Shown: positions 17,200 to 26,419 of the stretch, in pieces
Layout of the letters: the number at the start of each line of letters is the position of its first letter
Position numbering within the stretch: position 1 is the first letter of the stretch
Source: a bacterium
Lineage (GTDB): Bacteria; Patescibacteriota; Saccharimonadia; Saccharimonadales; UBA4665
Assembly: GCA_021783725.1 (NCBI GenBank)
Contig: JAJXTN010000001.1
Coordinates: 79,751-143,750 of the forward strand
Reading direction: 5' to 3'
DNA: 64,000 nt
Made by a program: the position numbers and the translations under genes
Notes under the pieces: generated by a model
The model's database searches: none
What the model saw: only the letters and a program-made list of their open reading frames with translations
What the model was told of the DNA's origin: nothing

Positions 17200-18141
17200 T
17201 TACTTTGTCTTGAATTTTAGATAGCGATGGGTCGCAATGGTGGCAGATACCGCTCCAAGTATTATACCAATAGCCAGTTGGATACCCAAAAGTTGCCAGA
17301 AATGTTGATCAAAATATGCATTTGCATAATTAATATCCAGGAGTCCTAAGCTACTAGCTTGTAGGGCTGAGCTGGTAGCCACAAAAGCCGAATTGATAAT
17401 CAATACTGATATAACCGCCGATAATATGCCATAGATGATACTTTCGACGACGAATGGGCCACGAATATAAGTCGTGCTGGCGCCCAATAATCGCATTATT
17501 TGGATTTCATCACGTCGATTGAAGATGGCCATTTGAATCGTATTGAAAATGATCAAAGCGCAGATCAGTGCGAAAACCATCACCGTCACCACACCGATGC
17601 GACGCAAAACATTGGTGGCGTGTGTAATATTATCGATAGCCTGTTTTCGATCGCCACTGTAACTTGGTTGATCTGACTGCAGAGCCACTACTGACGGTTT
17701 TGACAAGAAGGATTTAATCTCACCGATACGATTAAGATCGACGGGCTTGATTAGGATTGTTGCCGGCAATGGATTAGATGTGGCATTGATGGCGGTCAGT
17801 AGTTGAAGGTTGCCAGCGTTCTGAGCAATATATTTCTTGAGCGCGGCATCTTTTGACAGATAGCTGACTGATTTGACGTTTGGTAGTGCTTTCAGATTTT
17901 TCAACAATTCATCCGTTTGAGCCGGTGTAGCGTTGTCATTTAAATACACGGAGATGTCAATCTTATTGGTTATCTGGGTAATCGTGTTGACAAAAGTGGC
18001 GTTAGTGACTACCGAGAATAGAACGATTGTCAGCGTCACGACCATGACCGCCATGGCGGCCACAGCCAAACTGATGTTGCGCATGAAGTTAACTACTCCA
18101 GTGTTGATAATTCGCCAGAAAGTTATCAGTCTGCGTTTCAT
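17200..18141 (-). CDS. ftsX: Cell division protein FtsX
   Basis: Permease-like partner of FtsE. FtsEX couples ATP hydrolysis at the divisome to activation of wall hydrolases outside the cell. The 313-aa protein has the expected four membrane helices: one near 20-42, an extracellular domain (about 45-180, starting TNKIDISVYLND) and three in the C-terminal half, with FNRRDEIQIMRLLGAS between them. The extracellular domain is where PcsB-type hydrolases dock in other bacteria; a CHAP hydrolase is the next gene. It starts 122 nt after ftsE. Confidence 0.94.
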   Translation of the reverse strand: MKRRLITFWRIINTGVVNFMRNISLAVAAMAVMVVTLTIVLFSVVTNATFVNTITQITNKIDISVYLNDNATPAQTDELLKNLKALPNVKSVSYLSKDAALKKYIAQNAGNLQLLTAINATSNPLPATILIKPVDLNRIGEIKSFLSKPSVVALQSDQPSYSGDRKQAIDNITHATNVLRRIGVVTVMVFALICALIIFNTIQMAIFNRRDEIQIMRLLGASTTYIRGPFVVESIIYGILSAVISVLIINSAFVATSSALQASSLGLLDINYANAYFDQHFWQLLGIQLAIGIILGAVSATIATHRYLKFKTK

Positions 18142-18163
18142 CGACTAATTTCCGAATCACTTA

Positions 18164-18255
18164 GTAGAAAGTAGACAGTAAACTGTAGACAGCTAGCCGA
18201 AAGCTTGGGTGAGCTTTGATTCATCAACTTAATTAATGGGTGAAGTTTCACTTTA
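18164..18255. repeat. GTAGAC/TCTACT-word palindrome between ftsE and ftsX
   Basis: AGTAGAAAGTAGACAG at the left and TCTTTCTACTTTTTACT at the right are imperfect inverted copies. The spacer separates ftsE from ftsX, which are normally adjacent or overlapping. Confidence 0.5.
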
Positions 18256-18263
18256 TAATCTTT

Positions 18264-18968
18264 CTACTTTTTACTTACCGAACTAGATGTGTAGCCGGCG
18301 TTTGCTCGGTCACTGATGATTTTACCACCGCTTATCGTCACGACTCGGCGTTTTAACTTATTAACAATCTCTTGGTTGTGGGTCGTCAGTAAGACAGTTG
18401 TGCCGTATCGATTGATTTTTTCCAACACCGCAATTACGTCCCACGCGTGCTTGGGATCAAGATTACCGGTCGGCTCATCGGCAATTAATATTCGTGGCTG
18501 TCGAACTATCGCCCTGGCTATCGCTACACGTTGGCGTTCCCCACCACTCAGTTCGCGTGGCATACGCTTTTCTTTGCCTTTAAGATTTACGATTTCTAGA
18601 ACTTTAGGAACAGTGTGCCGAATTTCACGATTACTGACGCCGACTATTTCTAGCGCAAAAGCGACGTTTTCGAAAACGTTTTTGTTCGGCAATAGTTTGA
18701 AGTCCTGGAAAACCACTCCAATCTTTCGCCTCAATAAAGGGATATCGCGATCTTTGAGTTTGTCGTAATCGACGCCACCGATAATGATTTTGCCACTAGT
18801 AGGTCGCTCTTCGCGGGTCAACAGTCTCAATAGTGTAGTTTTACCGGCACCACTCTGCCCGACAACTATCACAAATTCTTTAGGCTCAACATGTAAACTG
18901 ATGCGGTCTAGCGCCGAATCACTACTGTTGCGTCCATAAGTTTTGGTAACACGGTCAAGCAGAATCAT
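18264..18968 (-). CDS. ftsE: Cell division ATP-binding protein FtsE
   Basis: ABC ATPase of the divisome. The 234-aa product has Walker A GQSGAGKTT, the Q-loop in VFQDFKLLP, the signature LSGGERQR and Walker B ILIADEPTGNLDP, the last very typical of FtsE. I use the internal ATG at 18968 (MILLDRVTKTYG), which is where FtsE proteins normally begin; the upstream in-frame extension overlaps the promoter. TGTTACAAT (box 18976-18981) ends 7 nt before this ATG, so the mRNA is predicted to be leaderless. Confidence 0.95.
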   Translation of the reverse strand: MILLDRVTKTYGRNSSDSALDRISLHVEPKEFVIVVGQSGAGKTTLLRLLTREERPTSGKIIIGGVDYDKLKDRDIPLLRRKIGVVFQDFKLLPNKNVFENVAFALEIVGVSNREIRHTVPKVLEIVNLKGKEKRMPRELSGGERQRVAIARAIVRQPRILIADEPTGNLDPKHAWDVIAVLEKINRYGTTVLLTTHNQEIVNKLKRRVVTISGGKIISDRANAGYTSSSVSKK

Positions 18969-18975
18969 TAGCACT

Positions 18976-18981
18976 ATTGTA
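18976..18981 (-). promoter_or_regulatory. extended -10 box of ftsE (decides the start)
   Basis: TGTTACAAT followed by 7 nt and ATG; same nine-base core as at glyS. Confidence 0.65.
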
Positions 18982-19013
18982 ACATCGTCATAACCGGTTG
19001 TCACAACTGCCAT

Positions 19014-19437
19014 ACAGTCTCCCTGTCATTCCAGTGAAAACTGGAATCCAATCATAATTAATAGCTGAACGTTTAGTTCAGCTGCCATGGCGATTGTCCC
19101 GGCCTGTAGTGAAGCCCTGATTATTTGTTGTAAGAACCAAGCGGGCTTGGCTGCCACAAGCTGTTTGACGATTATTAGTTCTAGTAGCACTAATATGAGG
19201 AGTTCTTGTGGCAAGCTTGGTTATTACAACCAATAGTCACGGCGTAACGTTTGGCCGGTGGTTTTTTTGGCTACTTTTTTGCCATCAAAAAAGTAACAGG
19301 TAATAAGACATAACAAGCACTTATGTATGGAGGTATGTATCTAGTGTAGGGTCTGTTTGTCTGGATCCCCGATCTAGTCGGGGATGACAGGGACCGGGTT
19401 TGGGACATTAGTAGTTCGGGATGACATGGTCTAAGCT
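19014..19437. repeat. repeat-rich intergenic region with MITE-like inverted arms
   Basis: 424 bp without a convincing gene. Two hairpin units of the form TGTCAT-stem-loop-ATCCA face each other at 19024-19050 (stem TTCCAGT/ACTGGAA) and 19362-19389 (stem CCCCGA/TCGGGG), with a half copy near 19415-19425. Between them lie inverted arms at 19128-19160 and 19205-19229 (CTTGTGGCAAGCTTGG with its imperfect reverse complement). A 62-codon ORF across the arms has no coding character. The block looks like one or two nested miniature elements or degenerate mobile DNA. Confidence 0.6.
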
Positions 19438-20517
19438 CTAACTGTCGGAGAGGTTTTGTTCTAGGTAGGCGTTGATTAACGGATCGAGCTGACCATCGAG
19501 CACAGCTTCGGGATCGGACGTCTCGTATTTAGTGCGCAGATCTTTCACTTGTTTATAAGGGTGCAGAACGTAACTGCGGATCTGATTACCCCACTCAGCC
19601 GATTGGTTCGGACCTTTTAATTCCGATAATTTATCCTGATGCTGTTCGAGCTGGAGCTGAGCTAAACGCGAGCGTAATATCGTCATGGCCGTTTCGCGGT
19701 TCTGTAACTGGCTCCGCTCGTTCTGTATGGCAACTGTTAAGCCGGTCGGCAAATGTGTTACTCTAACCGCTGAATCAGTCGTATTAACACTTTGGCCTCC
19801 ATGGCCACCGCTCCGGTAGACATCGATTTTTAGATCTTTTTCATCAATCACCAAATCATCGGGCTTGTCGATTTTAGGCATAATTTCAACTTTTGCGAAG
19901 CTAGTCTGACGCAAATTATCAGAGTTAAATGGACTCAATCGGACTAGTCGATGAACGCCGTTCTCGGACTTAAGTTTACCGTAGGCAAAATTGCCTTCAA
20001 CCTCGATGGTGATACTTTTTAGACCAGCCTCGTCACCGGCCGATTGGTCGACAACACTAGCCTTCCATCTGTTATTTTCAAAATAGCGACTATACATTCT
20101 GAACAACATTTGTGTCCAGTCTTGAGCATCGGTACCCCCGGCTCCAGCGTAAATACTCAAAATAGCATCGTGATCATCATACGGTCCATTGAACTTTAAT
20201 TCGTCTTTTAGGGCCAAAAATTGACTAGTTAAATTAGCTAATTGACCGGCGAGCTCATCGTCCAAACTACTGTCATGGGCTTCAAGTAGTTCAATCAAAT
20301 CGTCAACCCCAGTTTGAAGCTTCAACCAAGGTTGTACCCTGGCATCAAGCTTAGCAATCTGTTTCATAACCATCTGAGCCTGTATCGAATCATCCCAAAA
20401 TGTTGATTGTTGGCTTTGTGTCTGCAAACTGTATAGCTCGCTGACTTGCTCAATAATCTGTAGTTGTTTGATAGCCGCAGTCACTGAAATTCGTAGCTGT
20501 TTAGCTGACGTTTCCAT
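19438..20517 (-). CDS. prfB: Peptide chain release factor 2
   Basis: Recognises UAA and UGA stop codons and triggers peptide release. The 359-aa product has the SPF specificity motif (VRLSPFNSD) and the catalytic GGQ in [10 protein letters not shown]. The reading frame is continuous from the ATG, which has AAGGAAG upstream, so there is no programmed frameshift of the E. coli type. Its start overlaps the end of the M16 peptidase gene by 17 nt. A working RF2 gene is direct evidence that UGA is a stop codon in this organism. Confidence 0.96.
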   Translation of the reverse strand: METSAKQLRISVTAAIKQLQIIEQVSELYSLQTQSQQSTFWDDSIQAQMVMKQIAKLDARVQPWLKLQTGVDDLIELLEAHDSSLDDELAGQLANLTSQFLALKDELKFNGPYDDHDAILSIYAGAGGTDAQDWTQMLFRMYSRYFENNRWKASVVDQSAGDEAGLKSITIEVEGNFAYGKLKSENGVHRLVRLSPFNSDNLRQTSFAKVEIMPKIDKPDDLVIDEKDLKIDVYRSGGHGGQSVNTTDSAVRVTHLPTGLTVAIQNERSQLQNRETAMTILRSRLAQLQLEQHQDKLSELKGPNQSAEWGNQIRSYVLHPYKQVKDLRTKYETSDPEAVLDGQLDPLINAYLEQNLSDS

Positions 20518-21844
20518 GTACTGCTTCCTTCTTTATAAGATTATCTTCTAGGACTGTCTTGCTCCATAGCGGCGCCAAACACAATCTCAACTCATTGGCG
20601 AATACTTCACCACAATTCCCTAACACACCAAAGCCCCAGAGGTTATCAGCAAACATCGCTTGAGCGATATCGATAATTTGTTGCTTAGTAACGTCCTTGA
20701 TGCGTTGTGGTACCAGATAATAACTCTCGATGACGCCGTCAAAGAAATAGCGTCCAGTATAGCCAGCCGCCGTACCGCCAACAGTTTGAGCGCTACGCTG
20801 GAACCGACCAAGCGCGTACTGTTTAGTAGTCTCGATCTCCTCTTTGCTAATGTCACCCTCTAAAACTTTGTATAATTCTTCAACGATAATGTCGATTAAA
20901 GCTAAGGCATTCTTGTCTGATACCTGAGCTCCGAACCACCAATTGCTGGCATCACGAGTTTGGGCTAACCCCGAGTTCATGCCATAGACCAAGCCCCTTT
21001 CCCTAGCCGTACCAAGTATTTTTGAATACAAAGTCTCGGTCAACATCGTATTGACCAAATTGAGAGCGTCAGTTTCCGGATCACTTAGCCGGCATTTCAT
21101 AAATGTATCAATGTAGAAGTAAACATTCTCAACAGTGTCGTTCTGAACGTACACTGGATGACTTAATTTAACCGGTTTTTCGTGTGGCAAAGCGAACCGA
21201 CGACCTTTATGCGGCAAATCAATTGATTCTAGTATGTTAGTCACTAGCTCTTGACGGCCCTTGGTCAAATTACCAGCAATCACAAATCGCATATTGGCGG
21301 TATGATGAGTTCTAACATAATGCTCTCGAACATCAGCCACCGTAACATTAGTCATCAATTCCAGTCGTTCAGAATCAGTTTTAGCAATCAGCCCAAGTTG
21401 TTTGCGCATTTCCAGGCTTAAACGACGGAAATGATTATTGCTTCGTGACGCCATTTCTTCCTGAACATTACCAAATTCGGCAGCAAATTCATCATCAAGG
21501 AATAACGGCTTGGTGATAGCTACCAACAACAGCCCCAAGACTCTATCCCACTCAAAATCAGCGCATTCGGCTTCATATGTAATGTCATAGACACCAGTTG
21601 TAGCGTTGCTATAGGCTCCATTGCGCTCTAGTTCGGCTTGAAAATCTCGAGCCCGAGGAATCATTTCATTGGCCCCCAATAGAACATGTTCCATCAAGTG
21701 TGGCACTTCCCATTTATCCGGCTCGACAAGATACTCACCAGCTCTAAAATTAATGTCGAAAGTCATAACTGAAGCATCCGGAACATGAATCAACAAGCCT
21801 TTGGAGCCGTTCTTCAGGACAATCTCGTTGACGATGTGTTTCAT
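20501..21844 (-). CDS. M16-family zinc peptidase (insulinase-like)
   Basis: 447 aa from the ATG at 21844. The inverted zinc motif HLMEH is at 49-53, with a downstream acidic NVQEEMASR region supplying the third ligand, and a second M16-type domain follows (VYFYIDTFMKCRLSDPETDAL). It has the two-domain size of bacterial processing peptidases. No signal peptide is seen, so it may act in the cytoplasm. A TTG at 21883 is possible, but TATAAT at 21885-21890 puts transcription start just after it, favouring the ATG. It is inserted between secA and prfB, often neighbours elsewhere. Confidence 0.88.
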   Translation of the reverse strand: MKHIVNEIVLKNGSKGLLIHVPDASVMTFDINFRAGEYLVEPDKWEVPHLMEHVLLGANEMIPRARDFQAELERNGAYSNATTGVYDITYEAECADFEWDRVLGLLLVAITKPLFLDDEFAAEFGNVQEEMASRSNNHFRRLSLEMRKQLGLIAKTDSERLELMTNVTVADVREHYVRTHHTANMRFVIAGNLTKGRQELVTNILESIDLPHKGRRFALPHEKPVKLSHPVYVQNDTVENVYFYIDTFMKCRLSDPETDALNLVNTMLTETLYSKILGTARERGLVYGMNSGLAQTRDASNWWFGAQVSDKNALALIDIIVEELYKVLEGDISKEEIETTKQYALGRFQRSAQTVGGTAAGYTGRYFFDGVIESYYLVPQRIKDVTKQQIIDIAQAMFADNLWGFGVLGNCGEVFANELRLCLAPLWSKTVLEDNLIKKEAVHGNVS

Positions 21845-21931
21845 GTTGAAGATATTGGCGATAGGTTTAGTGACTAGGCTCAAGATTATAGATCTAGCTA
21901 AGCTAAACCTTAATCTCGCCCTTGGCCTACC

Positions 21932-24541
21932 CTAGCGCTTTCTCCTCTTGCCGGCGGCTTTGCGCTTACGTTCGATTTTGCGGGCTTTTTTACGGGCTTC
22001 GGCTTGTTTCTTCTGGTTTTCATGAGTCACTTTCTTGTCGTCAAAATCTTCAGCATCAAATTCAGTCTCAGCACTAACTATCTGCGCGGCATTCTCGATT
22101 GAACCGCGCGCCGCCCTAGTCAAATCAGTCTCGGTCGCTCGATCTAATTCATCTTGGCTAAGTGGTTGGGCGTGAAACAGGGCTCTTAGCACATCGTGAC
22201 GCAAAGTCATCTGCATGCTTTCAAATAATTGCTGTCCTTGACGACGGTATTCAACCAATGGATCCTGTTGGCCGACACTCATCCAGTGAATTCCTTCACG
22301 TAAGTGATCCATGTTCTCAAGATGTTGCATCCAGAGGTTGTCTAATACCTGGAGATAGATATCGCGCTCGACTTTGCGCATGATTTCCGGCGTAAAAGCC
22401 GTTTCTCGACCGTCATATAGTTCTTTGACTTCAGTTTGCAGAACTTGTTTAAACTTGCTGGCATCAGAATCAAACAAGCGGTCTAGAGTGGCTTCGTCGA
22501 ATGGGAATAGCTCACGTAGGACATCTTCAAACTCATCAGTCGTAACTAGTGTTGATGTAGCAAGACTAAGTGCTTCTTCTTCTATAAATATCTTAATCCG
22601 TTTGGAAATATCGTTGGAACGTAGTATTTCTCGGCGCATCGCATAAATCGCTTTACGGTGACGGTTCATGACATCATCGTATTGAACGACGCTTTTACGT
22701 TGATCGAAGTGATAGCCTTCGACTTTCTTCTGAGCACCTTCTAAACTTTTAGATATAATCCGATTCTCGATCGGCGTTTCATCATCGACACTCAAGCGAT
22801 CCATAATACTAGCGATACGATCACCGCCAAAAATACGCATCAAGTCATCTTCAGTGCTGACAAAGAACTGGGTAGTCCCCGGATCACCCTGACGACCGGC
22901 TCGTCCGCGTAACTGGTTATCGATGCGACGTGATTCGTGACGTTCGGAACCTAGGACAAACAATCCGCCCAATTCTTTAACACCTTCTCCAAGTACGATG
23001 TCGGTACCTCGACCGGCGATGTTCGTGGCCAACGTAACTGCGCCTTTTTCTCCGGCTTGCGATACAATTTTGGCTTCACGTTCATTGTTCTTGGCGTTAA
23101 GTACTTGGTGCGGAATTCCCTGCTTATCTAGCATTGCACCTAGAGCCTCGTTCTTCTCGATCGACACTGTACCAATCAACACTGGTTGACCTTTGGTATG
23201 CAAAGCTTTAACCTCACGGGCAATGGCTTTAAATTTGGCTCGTTCACTGCGGTAAATTCGATCAGTTCGGTCGATACGAGCTAAACCACGGTTGGCTGGA
23301 ACTTCCACAACATCAAGCTTATATATCTGATGGAACTCTTCAGCCTCGGTCATAGCCGTACCAGTCATACCGGCTAACTTGTCGTACAGACGGAAGTAGT
23401 TTTGGAATGAAATGGTTGCCAGTGTCATACTTTCCTCTTGAACTTCAACACCTTCCTTGGCTTCGATAGCCTGGTGTAGTCCTTCGTTATAACGTCGACC
23501 GGCCAATAATCGGCCGGTGAATTCATCGACGATTACGACTTCGCCTTCCTTGGTGACGACATAATCTTTGTCCCGGGTAAATAATGCATAGGCTCGCAAA
23601 GCTTGTTGTAAGTGATAGATCGTCCGGATGTTTTCACTGCCATACAGATTGTCGATGCCCAAAATTTTCTCGACTTTCTCTACTCCGGCGTCGGTCAGAA
23701 TAACAGTTTTGCGCTTTTCATCGGTTTCAAAATGTTTGGTTTTCACCAACTGACGGACAACTTTGGAAAATTGTGCATAAGCATTGCCGCTGGTAACACT
23801 TGGCGCACTAATGATTAGAGGCGTACGCGCCTCATCAATCAAGATCGAATCAACTTCGTCAACAATCGCGTAATGCAAGTCACGTTGACGCAATTGATCC
23901 TCTTCCCGAACCATATTGTCACGCAAATAATCGAAACCGTATTCATTATTAGTGCCATAGGTTATATCAGCGGCGTATGCTTCTTGGCGGGTCGCTGGTT
24001 TAAGGTGTCGGAAGCGTTCATCTTCGTGATCGGTGTTTGTAAAGTCGGCGTCATAAACAAAACTTTGATCGCCAACAATTACCCCAGTAGTCATGCCAAG
24101 CGCGGCATAGACTTTACCCATCCAACCGGCATCACGCTGGGCCAAGTAATCATTAACCGTGATGACATGAACACCCTTACCAGTTAAAGCATTGAGGTAC
24201 ACCGGCGCCGTAGCCACCAAAGTCTTGCCTTCACCGGTTTTCATTTCGGCCACATTACCTTCATGCAGAACCATGCCACCAATCAACTGAACATCAAAGT
24301 GCCGTTGACCTAGAGCCCGGCTAGCGGCTTCACGCACCACCGCAAAAGCGTCAGGCATAATATCGTCGACTGTTTCTTTCTTGAGACGTTTCTTGAGTAC
24401 TTCGGTTTGATCACGAAGTTGCTGATCGGATAATTTCTCATACTTGGCGGCTAGATCGTTAACCAATTTGACACGTTTACGTAATCGTTTGATCGTTCTA
24501 GCTTGCGGATCACCTAATATTTTCTTAAATATAATATTCAT
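21932..24541 (-). CDS. secA: Preprotein translocase ATPase SecA
   Basis: Motor that pushes secretory proteins through SecYEG. At 869 aa it is typical in length. It has KTGEGKT near residues 103-108, the DEVD box in VDEVDSILIDEARTP, and GRAGRQGDPG in the second ATPase domain. The C-terminus is a very basic tail (RKKARKIERKRKAAGKRRKR) without the usual CxC zinc finger that binds SecB. Extracytoplasmic proteins in the same cluster (CHAP hydrolase, CtpA) are likely clients. Confidence 0.97.
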   Translation of the reverse strand: MNIIFKKILGDPQARTIKRLRKRVKLVNDLAAKYEKLSDQQLRDQTEVLKKRLKKETVDDIMPDAFAVVREAASRALGQRHFDVQLIGGMVLHEGNVAEMKTGEGKTLVATAPVYLNALTGKGVHVITVNDYLAQRDAGWMGKVYAALGMTTGVIVGDQSFVYDADFTNTDHEDERFRHLKPATRQEAYAADITYGTNNEYGFDYLRDNMVREEDQLRQRDLHYAIVDEVDSILIDEARTPLIISAPSVTSGNAYAQFSKVVRQLVKTKHFETDEKRKTVILTDAGVEKVEKILGIDNLYGSENIRTIYHLQQALRAYALFTRDKDYVVTKEGEVVIVDEFTGRLLAGRRYNEGLHQAIEAKEGVEVQEESMTLATISFQNYFRLYDKLAGMTGTAMTEAEEFHQIYKLDVVEVPANRGLARIDRTDRIYRSERAKFKAIAREVKALHTKGQPVLIGTVSIEKNEALGAMLDKQGIPHQVLNAKNNEREAKIVSQAGEKGAVTLATNIAGRGTDIVLGEGVKELGGLFVLGSERHESRRIDNQLRGRAGRQGDPGTTQFFVSTEDDLMRIFGGDRIASIMDRLSVDDETPIENRIISKSLEGAQKKVEGYHFDQRKSVVQYDDVMNRHRKAIYAMRREILRSNDISKRIKIFIEEEALSLATSTLVTTDEFEDVLRELFPFDEATLDRLFDSDASKFKQVLQTEVKELYDGRETAFTPEIMRKVERDIYLQVLDNLWMQHLENMDHLREGIHWMSVGQQDPLVEYRRQGQQLFESMQMTLRHDVLRALFHAQPLSQDELDRATETDLTRAARGSIENAAQIVSAETEFDAEDFDDKKVTHENQKKQAEARKKARKIERKRKAAGKRRKR

Positions 24542-24681
24542 CGTTTACAATAGTCTCCCTATAAGAAATGGCCAAAAGTGTTCAATATAGTATAGCTAAA
24601 TATAATGATAATTGCGACCGATATTGGACAATTTGACGACATTTTACGTCTTAATTACCAATAATTAGCCCTAATCTGCTA

Positions 24682-25035
24682 TCAACGGCGCAATCTAGCT
24701 AATAATCGTTGATGGATTTTACTGGTGTCGTTCAAATCTTTATACTTCTTGAGTCGTAATTTGAGTTTGGCTTCAGCAATATCAACTGCCGCATACATAT
24801 TTAAAGCGCTTTCGGTTACGGCGATTGTTTGGTGAGGCAGAAATAGAGTTACTTCACAGCTACAATTTACTTTGTTCTTAGCCTTGCTCTCCTTCAAGAA
24901 AACTTCACCATGAGCGCTGAGTCGAGTATGTTTAGAAATGTATTTATCCAAGCCACCGATTTTCTTGGTAACATACTTTCGCAGATTATCATCGACTACG
25001 TGGTGAACTCCCTGAATCTCAAACTTTTGTAGCAT
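24682..25035 (-). CDS. hpf: Short ribosome hibernation promoting factor (HPF/YfiA family)
   Basis: 117 aa, the S30EA fold only: QGVHHVVDDNLRKYVTKKIGGLDKYI at the start and AVDIAEAKLKLRLKKYKD at the end. It lacks the C-terminal dimerisation domain of long HPF, so it should act as the short type that binds the decoding site of idle ribosomes. The start has AAGGGG upstream. It precedes secA, a common order in Gram-positive bacteria. Confidence 0.92.
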   Translation of the reverse strand: MLQKFEIQGVHHVVDDNLRKYVTKKIGGLDKYISKHTRLSAHGEVFLKESKAKNKVNCSCEVTLFLPHQTIAVTESALNMYAAVDIAEAKLKLRLKKYKDLNDTSKIHQRLLARLRR

Positions 25036-25036
25036 A

Positions 25037-25180
25037 TTAACCCCTTTTGTTAGGCTGTTGATGATAACGAGCGCCTCGTTTTGAAGCTACTTTAATTATA
25101 CGCTCGTAAACAACTCGCGGACAATGACCTGAGGCCAATAAATAACCTGGCTCCAGCCAATCATATTTGAGTTCGTCCAC
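25037..25180 (-). CDS. Possible 47-aa basic protein between serS and hpf
   Basis: An ORF with a GTG start inside the last 20 nt of serS runs to a TAA one base before the hpf ATG, filling the gap exactly. The product begins VDELKYDWLEPGYLLASGH and ends in a basic tail (SKRGARYHQQPNKRG). The tight fit suggests a real small gene, but there is no Shine-Dalgarno site and I recognise no family. Confidence 0.35.
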   Translation of the reverse strand: MDELKYDWLEPGYLLASGHCPRVVYERIIKVASKRGARYHQQPNKRG

Positions 25181-26405
25181 CCATAAAAGGTTGCAAAACG
25201 TCAGGAATCCGTAAGCTGCCGTCATCATTTTGATAGTGCTCGACTATCGCTACTAGCGACCGAGCTAGCGCCGTGGCCGTACCATTTAATGAATGGGCCA
25301 TTTCAATACTGCCATCGGCTCGGCGGACTCGAATATTTAAGTTACGAGTTTGGAAGTCAGTGCAATTTGAACAGCTCGTTAGTTCACGGTAATGTCCGTC
25401 GACTTTCGACCAATACTCGATATCATACTTCTTGGCGGCCGGCGCCCCCAGATCGCCCGATGCGATATTTATCACATGGTATGGAATGCCAATGGCTTGC
25501 CACAGTTCTTCTTCTATAGCCCGAATTTGCTCATGCATCTGGTTACTTTTCTCGGGTAATGAATAAGCGTACATCTCGAGCTTATTGAACTGATGGACTC
25601 GGAATAAGCCACGCGTATGTTTGCCGTAAGTTCCGGCTTCTTTGCGATAACACGGGCTATAACCGACATACAATAATGGTAAATCGGCTTCGTCGAGTAT
25701 TTCGTCGGCGTGATAGCCGGTAAGCGGCATTTCAGCCGTGGCGATTAACGACAGGTCTTCACCCTCGATATAATATTCATCGCTCTGTTCGCTAGTTCGC
25801 GGCGCAAAACCGGTACCGCTGGCGATTCGGCTATTAACCATATTTGGTACGGTCATATAGGTGAAGCCTTTACTCAGCACAAACTGTAAAGCGAATTGGG
25901 TTATAGCGTTCTCAAGGAGCGCCAAATCGCCTTTCAGAAAGTAAAATTTAGCGCTAGCGACTTTAGCGCCACGATCAAAATCTACCCAACCACGACGAGT
26001 CATGAAATCTAAATGATCCTCTGCCCCAGTCAGCTTATCTCCCCAAGCTGAGACTTCTACGCTTAATTCTTCACCGCCAATGGGCACATCGTTCTGCGTC
26101 AGGTTCGGAATCGCCGACAGTAGTATTAAATATTCTTTATCGATAGCGGCTAATTTGTGCTCCAAGTCAGTCAGCTGATCTTTCAGCTGGCGACCGGCGA
26201 TAACTTGATCTTCGGCCGGCTTCTGGCCTTTGGTTTGAGCATTCAGATCATTGCGCTGGCGTCGTAATTCTTCAACTTGAGTTAGTAATTTACGGCGCTC
26301 GGTATCGAAGCCTAATAATTGTTGAACATCGACATTATACCCCTTGTCGAGAGACTTTTTGGCAACCAATTCTGGATTGTCGCGCACCAACTGAATATCT
26401 ATCAT
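25161..26405 (-). CDS. serS: Seryl-tRNA synthetase
   Basis: Class II synthetase for tRNA-Ser (and tRNA-Sec where present). The 414-aa protein has the N-terminal antiparallel coiled coil that grips the tRNA variable arm (about 30-105) and class II motifs including YRKEAGTYGKHTRGLFRVHQFNK and the C-terminal NGTATALARSLVAIVE. It ends with TGA. TATACT (26412-26417) ends 6 nt before the ATG, so the mRNA is predicted to be leaderless. Confidence 0.96.
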   Translation of the reverse strand: MIDIQLVRDNPELVAKKSLDKGYNVDVQQLLGFDTERRKLLTQVEELRRQRNDLNAQTKGQKPAEDQVIAGRQLKDQLTDLEHKLAAIDKEYLILLSAIPNLTQNDVPIGGEELSVEVSAWGDKLTGAEDHLDFMTRRGWVDFDRGAKVASAKFYFLKGDLALLENAITQFALQFVLSKGFTYMTVPNMVNSRIASGTGFAPRTSEQSDEYYIEGEDLSLIATAEMPLTGYHADEILDEADLPLLYVGYSPCYRKEAGTYGKHTRGLFRVHQFNKLEMYAYSLPEKSNQMHEQIRAIEEELWQAIGIPYHVINIASGDLGAPAAKKYDIEYWSKVDGHYRELTSCSNCTDFQTRNLNIRVRRADGSIEMAHSLNGTATALARSLVAIVEHYQNDDGSLRIPDVLQPFMGGRTQI

Positions 26406-26419
26406 ATATTTAGTATAGC

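Noticed and set aside
19026..19214. 62-codon minus-strand ORF between ftsE and prfB
   Set aside because: It spans the inverted-repeat arms, gives a low-complexity hydrophobic product and has no ribosome-binding site.
19438..20517. Programmed +1 frameshift in prfB
   Set aside because: The reading frame is continuous from a start with a Shine-Dalgarno site; no in-frame TGA near codon 25.
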